The notes: generated by a model from the letters alone, not told the origin. Counted from the stretch's first letter, positions 23,702 through 34,841 are shown. The stretch: DNA of 64,000 nt from Pyrenophora tritici-repentis (GCF_003171515.1 NC_089395.1:310001-374000), one strand, 5' to 3'. Made by a program: numbers and translations.

Positions 23702-24487
23702 ATGGCTTCGTCCACCAAAGCAGCCCGTCTGGGCGAGGAGTGAGCTCCACATGCTAGCAGTTGCTTTGAGATGTGCTAATACACGTTAGAGTATGGAAGT
23801 AAGTCCTGCGCATGACTTCCTGAAGCGACTTGTTCTGACTCTCCAAGGACTCGAGTGGACAAGGTCAGCGCTGAGCTCGTCACCCTTACCTACGGCACCA
23901 TTGTTGCGCAACTGTGCAAGGACTACGAATACAACTACATTGATGTCAACAAGCAACTGGAGCGCATGGGCTATAATATCGGTATACGGCTGATTGAAGA
24001 CTTCCTCGCAAAGTCAAGCGCGCCTGCTTGTACAAACTTCCGGGAGGTGTCCGAGATGATCTCAAAGGTACTTCTGCTCATATATATAATGCTGCGCCCA
24101 GGCTGATGCGCCAGTAAAGGTCGGATTCAAGATCTTCCTCAATATCACACCGACGATTACCAACTGGTCAAGCGATAACAAGCAGTTCTCCCTCATCTTC
24201 GAAGAGAACCCGCTTGCCGACTTTGTGGAGTTGCCCGACGATGGCCGCGCACAGGACGAGCTGTGGTTCTCCAACATATTGGTCGGTGTGCTGCGTGGCG
24301 CATTAGAGATGGTACGTCTGTGTCGTGTTATACTGGGCGAGGGATGATATGTGCTGATACAGACTAGGTACATATGCAGGTGGAGGCACACTTTGTCAGC
24401 GATGTCCTACGGGGCAACGACACTACAGAGATGCGGATATCCTTGGTCCGCTACATTGACGACGAAATGCCACCCGACGATGAGTAA
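23702..24487 (+). CDS. BET3: TRAPP complex subunit BET3 (TRAPPC3)
   Basis: Core subunit of the TRAPP tethering complexes at the Golgi, part of the nucleotide exchange factor for Ypt1/Rab1. Five exons join in phase: 23702-23739, 23790-23798, 23848-24067, 24102-24311 and 24368-24487, giving 198 residues. The N-terminus reads [26 protein letters not shown]. The middle residues come from a 9-nt micro-exon, without which the family's GEE.WK..V segment would be broken. [19 protein letters not shown] carries the conserved Cys that is acylated in BET3. [17 protein letters not shown] and the C-terminal block [17 protein letters not shown] are also typical. One intron is only 34 bp (24068-24101), very short even for fungi. 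Confidence 0.93.
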
Positions 24488-25600
24488 GAGCAGACATGGG
24501 GCAAGGCGTCTTCAAGACATGGCCACGGGTGAAGGAACAGGTACAGTACGAGGGACGAGGGAGAGGAACAGCGCTACCAACGAGACAGCAACATGCGCAG
24601 AGCAGTATCCGCCAAGCAGTTGCAAGGCGGTTGTAGGGCTCGTCGAAAGCGTATAGTATGTCAGATTACTCTTGGCATATTACAATGCAGTAACAAAATA
24701 GAATTGCGCAATTGAAAGCAGTCCAGGGGGAGGCAATTGCACTGCTTGGAAGCGTGTGGTTGTAGTTAGTAATGCAACTATGTGGTTGTGGATGGGTGCG
24801 CTGACAAGGACGGCAAAAGTGCCAGTGCCAGTGCATCAGAGGCGGCCATCTGCTGCAACTGTTGGGACAGCCGTCGAGGTCGCGTTACATGCATGCCCCA
24901 CCAAGCTGGTAGCCCCCGTGGATGTCGGGGTGCATGCCCTGAGCATCACGACACCTCAAAATGTTGCCACGGTCATGCATCTTTATTTTGCTGCATTTCG
25001 TGGCAAAAGCAAATGCAGGAATCGTGATGGTAGGCGTGTCTCGGTGCGCGATGGGGGAGGCTGGAACATGATCGCAAATCACGTGGCTTGCACCTTGGCG
25101 GCGCACTGAGCGGCCGCACTTCCCCTCGTCTTCTTGGTCATAAACTTCGCCCAACTTCAGTACTTCTCATCTGCGCCGTCCATCTAGACGCGCCCCATCG
25201 CGCCGTCGTCTTGCCGTCTACCGTCCGCCGTCGTTGTTGTCGTGATCCCATCTCTTGGCAGATACCCCCTTCACGCTAACCCCCGACCCATACCGTGCAT
25301 CAGCCGCCGCCTTTTCATCGCGACACCGTCCTCCTCCGGCAAACCAACATCTCTGCCGCCTGCCCTTTGCGCGACGTGACGGTCCTCAGTTTGCCCACAT
25401 CGCCCATCGCCCATCATCCTTGGCACGCCGCCCCCGCCCCGACACCGAAACCCGCGGCGGCGACGTTCCATGCTGGTGTAGAGGCTCCGACAGCACTGAG
25501 GTGCACGACACATCGCGTCCATTACCACGACCGCGCACCCATCGCTAACCCCCCACCCGTCCCCCGCGCCCAAGCCACGACCACAGCTGCTTCCTTCGCG
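24488..25600. other. Intergenic / 5' leader of the LisH gene
   Basis: About 1.1 kb between the BET3 stop and the LisH gene ATG. The second half is C-rich with no good gene. A plus-strand frame runs from 25295 into the LisH gene in the same frame, so an N-terminal extension cannot be ruled out, but its sequence is biased and unlike the family. Confidence 0.5.
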
Positions 25601-27993
25601 ATGCAGAGCTCTCAGCAGCACATGGCGCACATGGCTGCCATGAATGCGAACAACAACGGCTCCGTCGATAACACGCCCATCATGGGCAACATGGCGCATC
25701 CCAAGCGCATGGGCACCGACCCCACCGAAAAGCTCAATACGTACATCTACGACTACTTTCTGCGCAACAAGCATCTTGACCTGGCGCGCGCCATGCTAAG
25801 CTGCGACCTGAAGATGTTGACCGAGAAAGGCAGCCCCGGCAACCGGCCCAACGGCGTCGACTCGATCGACCAGATAGAAGACCTGCCCTTGCCCCAGCTG
25901 CCCCCAGGCCAGGTTGCTGACAATTCCTTTCTGCTCGACTGGTGGGTTCAGTTTTGGGACATTTACATGGCCAGTAAGCCGCGCAACACGGCCTCGAAGA
26001 ACGCGAACCAGTATCTTAGCCACAACCGGGTATGTATAGTGCACAATCATGTGACAGTAAGTAGACACTGACGCCCCAAACAGAATCTTGGCCACATGCA
26101 GAATGAGCAAAGGAACCAGCGCATGATGATGAACAGCAATATGAATGCTCAATATCAAATGATGCGCAATGGGGGCATGGCCAACGGCACCCAAACCGAC
26201 CTCAAGCGGACCGCAGCCATGAACAACAACCGACCGTACGTGCCCGTGAAATTAATCCTGAAGTAACCCAATTGCTAACCCTCAGCAGAACCGGCAACCC
26301 CATGGCCGGAATGCAACCTATGAAAAATCCAAACATGATGGCTGCCAACATGCAGCGCGACGGCTCAGGCATGAACGGCCAGCGGCCGCAATCGCCAGGG
26401 TCCAACGAGAATGCTCCGTCGCCGAATAAGCGCCCCCGCGTTGACGGTACGTCATTTGTCCTACCCATCTCCCTCCTACAAACTAATGCATTGCCCTCCA
26501 CAGGTGGCATGAATGCCGGGAACATGCCCAACCAACAATTCAACGAGTTCATGCCGCAAGGCCCAGGTGCGCAGCAGAAGAACATCGAGGTATATGCCCA
26601 AAGTTTGGCCCATCAACACAGAGTGGCAATGAGTAACACTTCGTCCCCCCAGGGTATGAACTCTGGCATCCAAGGTTCCCCAATGGCCCAGCCAGGTCTC
26701 GACGGCCAAGAAAACATGTTCGCTGGCAACGGCCCGCGTCCCAACAATGTTCCTCCCAATCCTCCAGGCGCGCCTCAGCAAGGCGGCAACCACGCACTCC
26801 AGGACTACCAGATGCAGCTGATGCTGCTTGAGCAGCAGAATAAGAAGCGGTTACTCATGGCTAGACAAGAGCAAGACAACCAATCTGGACACCCTCAGCA
26901 GGGCGTCATGGGCGGTCCGGGCTTTGGGGCTGCCATGTCACCTCAAGGCAGCAGAGCCGGCGGTCCATCGCCCAACCCGTCCGACCAGATGAAGCGAGGT
27001 ACACCAAAGCTTGGCCAGCAAGCCCTCCCTGGCTCACCAATGCCTGAAGGAGTCATGGGCCAGCAACGTGGCTCCCCTGCGCCCAACATCAATTTTGATC
27101 CCATGACTGCGCCTCCCGGGATGCCTCCGCAATTCTACCCCCAGATGCAACAGAACAACCCCATGGGCATGCGGCCCCCGAGCTCACACCCCCAGGCACC
27201 CAACTTTAATGGCGGTCAGCAAATAACGCCTGCACAAATGGAAGCCATGCGCAACGGCCAGATGCAGCAGCAGAATGGCGCTGTGTGGCGTGGACCTCAA
27301 CCCAACATGATGCAAGGCGGCCAGCAAATGGGAGGTCCCATGGGCCAAACCCCTCAACAGCGTCAGATGCCACCGCCCCCAGCGCCTACCAACGAACAAC
27401 CACGGCCAGAGCCGTCTCCGTCAATCTCCAACCAAGCACCACCCACGCCATCGCAAACAAACAAGGCCAACCCCAAGAAGAAGCCAACCAAGGATGCCAA
27501 GGTACGTTCGTCACTTTCTTTTCGCCCCTGAGCAACGTTGATATTGATTGTAGAAGCCCGCAAACAAGAAGGGTGCGAATACAGGTTCAACTCCAGCAAC
27601 AACAAACGGCGAAGAGCCTCCCACACCGACAACCTCCACCCCTGTGGCTCCAATCACGCCCGTTCACAAGCAATCGTTTAACCAAGGGCAAAACGGACAG
27701 CAGCAGCAACAACAGCAGCCCGTGCAACCACAGCCTCCATCTGACCAGCCCATGGACAATGGCGGCCCACCGTTTGGTAACATTGATAACGACGTAAGTT
27801 CTTGATTGTCTCCATCTATATTCGTCCGCTAACACGACGATAGCCCAATGGTTTTGACCTTGGCCTCAATTTTGGCGATGACAATGGCGCGCTGGAAAAC
27901 TTTGACTTTGACTCCTTCTTGCACACAGGCAACGACAACGATGGTTTTGGCGCTATACCTGATTTCGATTTTGGCAATACTACAGAAGTATAG
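25601..27993 (+). CDS. somA: LisH-domain transcription regulator, SomA/Flo8-like (LUFS family)
   Basis: Nuclear regulator of the LUG/LUH-Flo8-SSDP family. In Aspergillus and Magnaporthe, SomA/Som1 acts below cAMP-PKA in adhesion, conidiation and virulence. Six exons in phase: 25601-26029, 26084-26235, 26286 (or 26289)-26446, 26504-27501, 27554-27793 and 27844-27993, giving 709 (or 708) residues. The LisH motif is KLNTYIYDYFLRNKHLDLAR at about residues 45-64. It is followed by PPGQVADNSFLLDWWVQFWD, the Flo8/SSDP signature. The rest is Met/Asn/Gln/Pro-rich disorder with QKNIEVYAQSLAHQHR and a poly-Gln run. The end is acidic and aromatic (FDFDSFLHTGND, IPDFDFGN), resembling an activation domain. 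Exon 3 has a tandem CAGCAG acceptor. The ATG at 25601 is chosen by homology to the usual N-terminus. Confidence 0.87.
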
Positions 27994-28986
27994 GTTGTTG
28001 TTGCTGTTGCGTGTGTGTTGGTTGAGCAAGTTTGGTTGGTGTGGCTTTTGGAAAACCAAAAACTGTTTCATATACCCGTCTTTTTATCGACCTCGATCGC
28101 TTTCTCTCTCCCTCTCTCGCTCTCTCTCTCTTCCACTCCCAATCTCTCGCTCCTTCTCTTCCTTCTTCTCTCTTATTTAGGAGCGCGGCCATTCCAACTG
28201 GGTTGTTTGTTGGCCTGTCCGAGGAAGAAAAGGAGAGAGGGGAGGTGGTTTGGGACAGAAGGAAACTACTATTTATATAACACACATGTGTGGGCTTTAC
28301 AGTTGGGAAACTCCTTGTTTTTCTTTGACGGGCGTTGATCTTGTGTGTCTCTGTGTGTAAGGGCGCGATATAGCTTGAGGGTTTTTTTTGAAATGTGTTT
28401 TGTGTTTTTGTTTCTTCCTTATACTTACTACCATTTTGTTTTTGGATGTTTCTCTGATAACTTACTACTACCCTACTCTCCCCCCTATCATACACGCATC
28501 ATCATCATCTCGAGCTTGAGTTTGAGTGTTTGAAGAGCAACGGCATGGTTATATACTATTATTTATATATTAGTATGGAAAACTTATTTACACCCTGTTC
28601 TCTTTTTTTGGCATTTGTTTGGCATTTATATATGTGTCCACATCCATTCACTTTGTATGACTTCAAGTCGGTTCCCTTTTCTACACGCTTGTTTACTTGC
28701 TTTGTGCGGTTTGTTTGTGTTTATTCGCCTTTTTCTTGTTTTCCTTGTTTTTGTTTTTGTTTAGTAATACGTCCCTAAAACGTCATGTATGTCTATATAT
28801 GAGGAAATGTTTATGGGAATCTTTCTGTTTTTTGTTTTGATGATGTGGTGGGATAGTTTGTGGGAGGCGGTAGGGAGGGTTATACCAATATTACTTGCTA
28901 CTTTTTTTGATAGGTTTTTGTGTGTTTTTGCGTGTATGTGTGTGTGGGAGAGGGAGAGAGACGGAGAGACGGGTGTAGAGAGAGAG
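27994..28986. other. Low-complexity 3' flank next to transposon
   Basis: About 1 kb of T-rich and CT/GT-rich sequence containing the 3' UTR of the LisH gene (CT runs at 28095-28180) and G/A-rich repeats just before the hAT insertion. Plus-strand frames are Leu/Ser/Phe-rich translations of this DNA and are not genes. Confidence 0.6.
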
Positions 28987-28994
28987 GGAGAGAG
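28987..28994. repeat. Left 8-bp target-site duplication of outer hAT
   Basis: GGAGAGAG lies directly before the transposon end and is repeated exactly at 34866-34873. Eight bp is the hAT duplication length. The flank is GA-rich, so part of the match could be chance. Confidence 0.85.
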
Positions 28995-29018
28995 CAGTGA
29001 TCGGAATGGTCTGGTCTG
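28995..29018 (+). repeat. Left terminal inverted repeat, outer hAT
   Basis: 24 bp beginning CAGTGATCGGAATGG, identical to the reverse complement of 34842-34865. The CAG/CTG-type start fits hAT ends. Confidence 0.95.
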
Positions 29019-29570
29019 ACTTGGTCTTGGTCTGGTCTAGACCGCCAAGACTTGGTCTGGTCTGGCGATTTTTTGAGACCGTGGTCGGACCGGTCTAGAT
29101 GATCGGACCGGTCCGGCTATAAATAGGTCCACGTGACTAGATCTTAGACTAATCTAGCCAGAAAATTTAGCACAATATGAGTCATTAAGATCAAGGTAAG
29201 TCTTCTACTTACATAGAACAATCAAGTCCTTAACAACCTACTTATATACTATTGTTATGGAGCCTTCAACACCAACCTCACCGTCCCCATCGAATATTAT
29301 AAGACTAGATTTAACGTCTCTTACTCCATCTCCTATCCCCACGTCATCACCCACCCCTATACTATCACCCACTCCTATTCAATATCACGAATCTCCAGAT
29401 GAGTTCGTGCAGGGCGGTATCACGTACGTGAAACGTGCAATAATTGCAAGGAAGGATTTCCGTCAAGGTACATCACACATCTGGAAGTACGGACTCCAAT
29501 ACATTCGAGATAGCGATAAGAAAGAGGTGTATTACTGCCATGAGTGCAGGGTTGGGAAGAGCAAGCAAGA

Positions 29571-29578
29571 GTTGTTTG
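29571..29578. repeat. Left 8-bp target-site duplication of inner hAT
   Basis: GTTGTTTG just before the inner element, repeated exactly at 32711-32718. It lies inside transposase codons of the outer element. Confidence 0.95.
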
Positions 29579-32500
29579 CAGACTTTCCAAAAAGCAAGTT
29601 GACTTGGATTACTTGCTTGACTTGCTTGGTTTAAACCAAGCAAGCAAGTCAAGTAAGAGCTGGGCAGCTAAGCAAGCAAGTCAAGTCAAGATACTTTGCT
29701 TGCTTGGCTTACTTGGTTTACTTGGTTGTTTTAGCGTTACTGTGATGAGGGTGCTAAAACTGCTGTACGGTAGATGTCGCGATGGTTTTGAAGTGTTGCA
29801 GTTGCCTCGGTTGAGTCCCAAACAGGCTAAGCGGCTATCAAATAACGTTAGCCTTAGTCTAGCGCATTGCTCCAATCTCGACGTACGCCTGTCTAGAAGC
29901 CTATCGCAATGCAGTATCCCCTATAGCAACGCGTTTTCCAGTGATTTATACTGCCCTGATACCCCCAATATGGCCAAACGTCGCCTACCACAAACTTCTG
30001 CTCGGAGCAAACGTACGAAAGTAGCCGCTGCCACCAACAACGTCGCCTCAACTCCTGAGGCTTCACCTGAGCCTGCATCTAAGCCTGCATCTAAGCCTAG
30101 ACCTCAGCGTCGATCACCTCGCAAAACCCTAGCTGCCGCAAGCCAGGCTAACGCCTCGCCGCCAATACCTACCTTCGAGTTGCAGTTCTTAGAGTCGCAG
30201 GCGGAGGCTGAGATTGTCGCGCCCACCGAGGGCAGCCGAGCTGGCACGGTGGCTACAACTGAGGCTGGAGAGGGTGGTCAGGATGAGACAAACAGCGCAC
30301 TAGTTGAGAACTTTGACGGCATTGACTGGGCACGTTTACCTGATTTTATCAAGCCATTGGCGCGTTCTAAGCGCCCAAAAAGTTGGATCTTTCAGTATGG
30401 CTACCGCGTTGTTGAGCGCCATGCTACATCTCGAATCTGGTTTGTGTGCAAGTACTGCCATGTACACAAAACTATCGACGCTGGCCGTGGTGGTTTGTTT
30501 AACATTACTCAGGCTACAACCTCAGCAGCCACCCATCTCAGCCAACCAAAGCCTGGCCACAACCTTACGAAAGATGGCCCAAAGTTAGCGCAGAGAGCTC
30601 GAGGCCAGCTGTCGTTGCGGCAAGCTTTTGACGCTGGTTTAGACGTACAACAAAACACTGCTAACGCGTTTGGAAACTTCGACGTAGAGGGCTTTCGAAC
30701 AGCCACTGTCATGTGGCTTGTTAACCGAAACCACCCGCTCAGCGAACTTACGACGCCTGATTTTAGAGAGATGATGAGATTTGCCAACCCAGAGGCAGAG
30801 GCAGCGTTGTGGGTAAGTAATACCAGCGTTTCTACCTTTGTGATGAGGTTGTTCCGGTCTATACGACCGCAAGTTATCGACACCCTGTCAGGCTCAGTAA
30901 GCAAAATACACGTAAGCTTTGATGGCTGGACAACAAAGGGTGGTAAACGTGGCTTCTTTGGAGTAGTCGCTCACTTTGCCGACGCAGCTGGAATAATACG
31001 AGACTTACCAATCGATCTGCCTGAGCTCGCTGGCGCCCACACCGGTGAGGCTATTGCCAAAGCTATCTCGACGACGCTCTCAGCATACGGAATAACAAGC
31101 GACCGATTAGGCTATTTTGTACTCGACAACGCTACCAACAACGACACTGCGATCGCCGCGCTCGCGCGCGAGTACGAATTTGAGTCCGCTCACCGGCGCC
31201 TCCGCTGCAGTTGTCACACGCTTAACCTCATCGGCCAGGCTATTATATTTGGCACCAACAAAGACGCCTACGGCAACACTCAAGAGCAGTACAATACCGA
31301 GGAGCAGTATATGCGAGAGTGGCGGAAAGATGGCCCTATTGGAGTGCTAGTTGACGTCATCAACTATATCAAAACGCCGCAACAGTACGAGCTTTTTCGT
31401 GGCTACCAGCGCCTTGCCAACAACAACCTGCCTGCTGAAGGGCGTCTCAAAGTACTCGAGCCAGTCAAGCCTGTCGTCACTCGCTGGAACTCATACTATG
31501 CTGCTTTTGAGCGCGCTACCAAGCTTCAAGCCGCGTATAACTTGTACGCTGAGCATCATATCAATAGGGTTATCCTTGAAGATGCGCACGCTGCGCAGCG
31601 GAATAATAAGCGGCCCGACGCCCCAAACTGGATGAGATCAACTGGGCTCCGAGCTGCTGACTGGGCGGTGATTGCAGAGTACCAGGACTGCTTAGAGCCG
31701 CTCAAGTACGCCACAAAACGCCTCGAGGGACGCTCTAAGGATGGCAAATACGGCGCAATCTATGAGGTTATACCCGTTTTTGAGTACGTACTCAGCAAGC
31801 TTGAGGCCCGGGCGCGCCCGTTCGAGCACGTCGACTTCAACGCTCATGCCGAGGCTCCAGAGGATCACCTCAACGTCAACCTCCGCGCCGCGTGGAGCAA
31901 AGCCAACGACTACTACAACAAGCTCGACGACTCGCCCGCTTACTACGCCGCTGTTTGCCTACACCCGTACTACAAGAACTACTGCGATGTGGCGTGGGCA
32001 GACAAAGCTGATTGGCTTACTAGTGCCAACGCGTCGTTCCAACAGCTTTGGGCGGCATACAAACCTCAACGAGCACGCCAGCGGTATACAACTGCGCCGA
32101 GTAGCAACAACATAGACGAGGCAATTATTGCTATACTTAGCCGCAACAATGACCGAGAGGCTCCACTTGACGAGTTTGAGCGCTGGAAAACACAAGAGCC
32201 GCAGTGGACGCAGGAGCAGTACAACGCAGATGGAAATCCTGTCCAATACTGGATACAACTACTGCCGAAATACCCGCATTTAGCGCAGTTTGCAATCGAT
32301 ATCATGACTATCCCAGCATCAAGCAGCGACTGTGAGCGCCTCTTCAGTGAGCTTGGCGACCTTCTTGAACCTAAACGACGTGCTCTGGGCAGTGAGCTAC
32401 TCGCAGCTCTTCAATTAGTAAGGTCATGGGTGCGAGCTGGTTATAAACCGTACAACTGTAGCGAGGCTAAGCTTTCAGATGAGCAGCTTGTAGGAGATTA

Positions 32501-32710
32501 CAACATACTAGAGTGGAACACTGAGTTTTGGTAATTTGTATGTAGCTTAATCTCTTTGTAGTAGTCAAGTAATCCAAGTACTTGCAAGTAATACAAGCAA
32601 GTCAAGCAAGTAAAAAAATCACCCCAAGCAAGTCAAGTAAAGCCTATGTTTGAACCAAGCAAGTCAAGTTTAGAGCGGTGACTTGCTTTACTTGCTTGTT
32701 GGAAAGTCTG
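29579..32710 (+). mobile_element. Inner hAT DNA transposon, 3.13 kb, nested in the outer one
   Basis: Terminal inverted repeats of 21 bp with one mismatch: CAGACTTTCCAA-A/C-AAGCAAGT at 29579-29599 and inverted at 32690-32710. It is flanked by the 8-bp duplication GTTGTTTG. Both ends, about 140-170 bp deep, are packed with the motif AAGCAAGTCAAG and its inverse CTTGACTTGCTT, including a near-palindrome centred on TTTAAA at about 29632. These are probable transposase-binding sites. It carries one long intact transposase frame. The end sequences and transposase differ from those of the outer element, so this is another hAT lineage, not a self-insertion. Confidence 0.95.
29970..32534 (+). CDS. 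Inner hAT transposase
   Basis: Cut-and-paste transposase of the hAT superfamily, 854 residues from ATG 29970. The frame is open back to 29544, through the element's left end, but the Lys/Arg-rich start MAKRRLPQTSARSKRTK is the better N-terminus. It is followed by a Pro/Ala/Ser-rich linker with SKPASKPRPQRRSPRK. A BED-like zinc finger has WFVCKYCHVHK (C-x2-C) and THLSQPKPGHN. The catalytic core includes HVSFDGWTTKGGKRGFFGV, RLGYFVLDNATNNDTAIA, RLRCSCHTLNLIGQAIIFG and KPVVTRWNSYY. The C-terminal hAT dimerisation domain is IPASSSDCERLFSELGD and ELLAALQLVRSWVRAGY. No stop or frame break is seen, so the protein may be functional. Confidence 0.95.
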   Translation: MAKRRLPQTSARSKRTKVAAATNNVASTPEASPEPASKPASKPRPQRRSPRKTLAAASQANASPPIPTFELQFLESQAEAEIVAPTEGSRAGTVATTEAGEGGQDETNSALVENFDGIDWARLPDFIKPLARSKRPKSWIFQYGYRVVERHATSRIWFVCKYCHVHKTIDAGRGGLFNITQATTSAATHLSQPKPGHNLTKDGPKLAQRARGQLSLRQAFDAGLDVQQNTANAFGNFDVEGFRTATVMWLVNRNHPLSELTTPDFREMMRFANPEAEAALWVSNTSVSTFVMRLFRSIRPQVIDTLSGSVSKIHVSFDGWTTKGGKRGFFGVVAHFADAAGIIRDLPIDLPELAGAHTGEAIAKAISTTLSAYGITSDRLGYFVLDNATNNDTAIAALAREYEFESAHRRLRCSCHTLNLIGQAIIFGTNKDAYGNTQEQYNTEEQYMREWRKDGPIGVLVDVINYIKTPQQYELFRGYQRLANNNLPAEGRLKVLEPVKPVVTRWNSYYAAFERATKLQAAYNLYAEHHINRVILEDAHAAQRNNKRPDAPNWMRSTGLRAADWAVIAEYQDCLEPLKYATKRLEGRSKDGKYGAIYEVIPVFEYVLSKLEARARPFEHVDFNAHAEAPEDHLNVNLRAAWSKANDYYNKLDDSPAYYAAVCLHPYYKNYCDVAWADKADWLTSANASFQQLWAAYKPQRARQRYTTAPSSNNIDEAIIAILSRNNDREAPLDEFERWKTQEPQWTQEQYNADGNPVQYWIQLLPKYPHLAQFAIDIMTIPASSSDCERLFSELGDLLEPKRRALGSELLAALQLVRSWVRAGYKPYNCSEAKLSDEQLVGDYNILEWNTEFW

Positions 32711-32718
32711 GTTGTTTG
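32711..32718. repeat. Right 8-bp target-site duplication of inner hAT
   Basis: GTTGTTTG, identical to 29571-29578. Confidence 0.95.
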
Positions 32719-34841
32719 TCATCAATGGCACTTCTAGGATCCGGAATCACCTGGAACAGAAGCACCAGATTGATCCCCAGAGTGGCATCAAGCGAAAGGG
32801 TTCTGTACGGAAGTCTATAATCGACCAGCAAAAGGATGGGGCTGCTTCCAGCATCTTTTTCTGGAAGGAGTCAGTAGAGAAGTTTAAAGAGCTTCTAATT
32901 CGTTGGATTGTGTACTGCCATATCGCCTTCTTTCAATTAGAGAACCAGTACTTTCGTGAACTACTCCTCTTTTTAAATCCGGCACTACTCAACCACCTCC
33001 CGAAGGCTGCGAAGACTATCCGAAGCTGGGTAATGAATGCATTCATATCGAAGAAGCAACAGCTTAGGGAGGACCTACACCATTCACGGAGTAGGATCTC
33101 TATCTCCTTTGATCTCTGGACTTCACCAAACCCTTACGCTATCCTAGGCGTCGTCGCTATGTGGATTGATACTACCGGCATGCGACGTGTTACCGCTTTA
33201 GGTATGCGACGTATATACGGCGAACATACTGGAGAGAATCTTGGATCGGTGGTCCTTGAATTGCTGGAAGAATACGACATTAGCGGAGATCAGATTGGAT
33301 ACTTTATGCTGGATAATGCCTCGGCAAATGATACCGCTGTTGAGTTTATACTCAAGGATCTCTGCCCATGGATGAAGTCAAAACAACGTCGTCATCGCCG
33401 GCTGCGTTGCTTGGGCCATGTCATCAACCTCTGTTGCCAGGCGTTCCTTATGGGGCGAAACTGTGAGAAGTATCTTGCGAAGCTGGAGAAGCATCATCAA
33501 CGTGGCGACTATACGAAGGTGGAAGAGCTCTGGAAGAAGTTCGGATGTTTGGGTCGTCTTCACAACCTGGTGCGATACATCAGGCTTACTCCACAACGGC
33601 GTGAGGAGTTTGCTACAATTATTATCGGCGGAGATCTTTCGCAATTCGACGGGCTTGAGCTTATCCAGAACAACTCGACCCGCTGGAACTCATGGTTTTA
33701 TTCGATTACACGTGCATTAAATGTTCGAGAACGTTTAGAGCTCTTCTCGGCTCGTCATGTACCTGGAAAGGGCTCCGTAGGGATCGCGAACTTTAAGCTT
33801 GATGGACAGCACTGGTTTGAGCTTGAAAAGATTGAACTCGCTCTCAAAGACTTCTATGCTGCAACTTTGCTTTCTGAAGGTAAGAAGACGTCACTTGCGG
33901 ACTGGTTTTCAACTTTGGACTGCCTTCTCCGGGAGATAAGCGAGACGAAGGATCACTACCACGACATCCACACTGAGGACGATAACAACTTTACATGGAA
34001 GTACCTTCAAGGCTGCGCTGATGCTGCTTGGTTAAAGTGCGTTGAGTACTATAACAATCAGCAGCTGAATTGGCAAAATCGATTCCCTGAAGATACTGAC
34101 CTTCCACCGGCATATTATGCGGCTCAAATCCTTGATCCATATCGCAAGTGGGGATGGTTCAGGCAAGAGTGGGTTCTTCATGGCGACGAAGAGAAGAAGA
34201 GGTGGTTTGAAAACGCACAATTAGCGGTGAAGCATCTCTGGGAGACAGAGTATAAGGGAAGGTACCCTGTCGAGATGCTGCCACCACCAGCCAGGAAGGA
34301 GAGAGATCCTGACCCAGCATTTGATCGCCAGCGGGAACATAAGCGCATTCGAATAGACGCTCCAGTTTCTACAACTGATTTGTATGAACAATACATCTCT
34401 ACTGACCGGCTTCATAACGAAGAGGCAGGTTGCAATGAGGCTATTGCGTACTGGCTATCTCGCTACGACTCCCAACGAGATCTCGCTCGCTTCGCTCTAG
34501 ACATGTTTGCGATCTCGCCTATGTCGGATGAATGCGAACGTCTTTTTAGTAGCGCGAAGCTTACTATCGTCGATCGCCGTGGTAGGCTGAAGGCAGATAT
34601 TATAGAAGCGTGCGAGTGTCTCCGGGCCTGGTATGGAAAGCCCCAAGCTGAGGGGAACAGCGATATCGAGGATAGTGAGAACGAAGACGACTAGATTGAC
34701 AGTCAGTAGTAAAACACATTTCCTCGGCTTCCTTCTTTGCTTCAGCCTCATTCTTGGCGGTCTTGTTGGTCGGACCGGTCTGGTCGGACCGGTCCTTATG
34801 TAAGCACCTGGTCTGGTCTGGTCTGTACCCTCAGACCAGAC

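Larger units (their letters stand above)
29257..34694 (+). pseudogene. Outer hAT transposase, split by the inner hAT insertion
   Basis: Codons 1-107 lie at 29257-29578 and the rest at 32719-34694. When the insert and one duplication copy are skipped the frame continues (phase 1 on both sides) to 765 residues. The N-terminus is a Ser/Thr/Pro-rich stretch. The BED-type zinc finger is cut in two: its C-x2-C (YYCHECRVGK) is left of the insert and its H-x4-H (RNHLEQKH) right of it. The hAT core is intact: ISFDLWTSPNPYAILG, IGYFMLDNASANDTAVEF, RLRCLGHVINLCCQAF, NNSTRWNSWFYS. The C-terminal dimerisation block is also intact: FAISPMSDECERLFSSAK and ADIIEACECLRAWYG. An alternative start in the right part (TTG at 32712) is only a frame artefact. 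As it stands the product would lack DNA binding. Confidence 0.92.

Noticed and set aside
25295..25600. In-frame N-terminal extension of the SomA-like protein
   Set aside because: Composition is biased (Pro/Ala/Arg/Thr) and unlike family N-termini; ATG 25601 gives the expected start.
29544..29969. N-terminal extension of the inner transposase frame to 29544
   Set aside because: It would start in the outer element and cross the inner element's terminal repeat, so it is not part of the inner gene.
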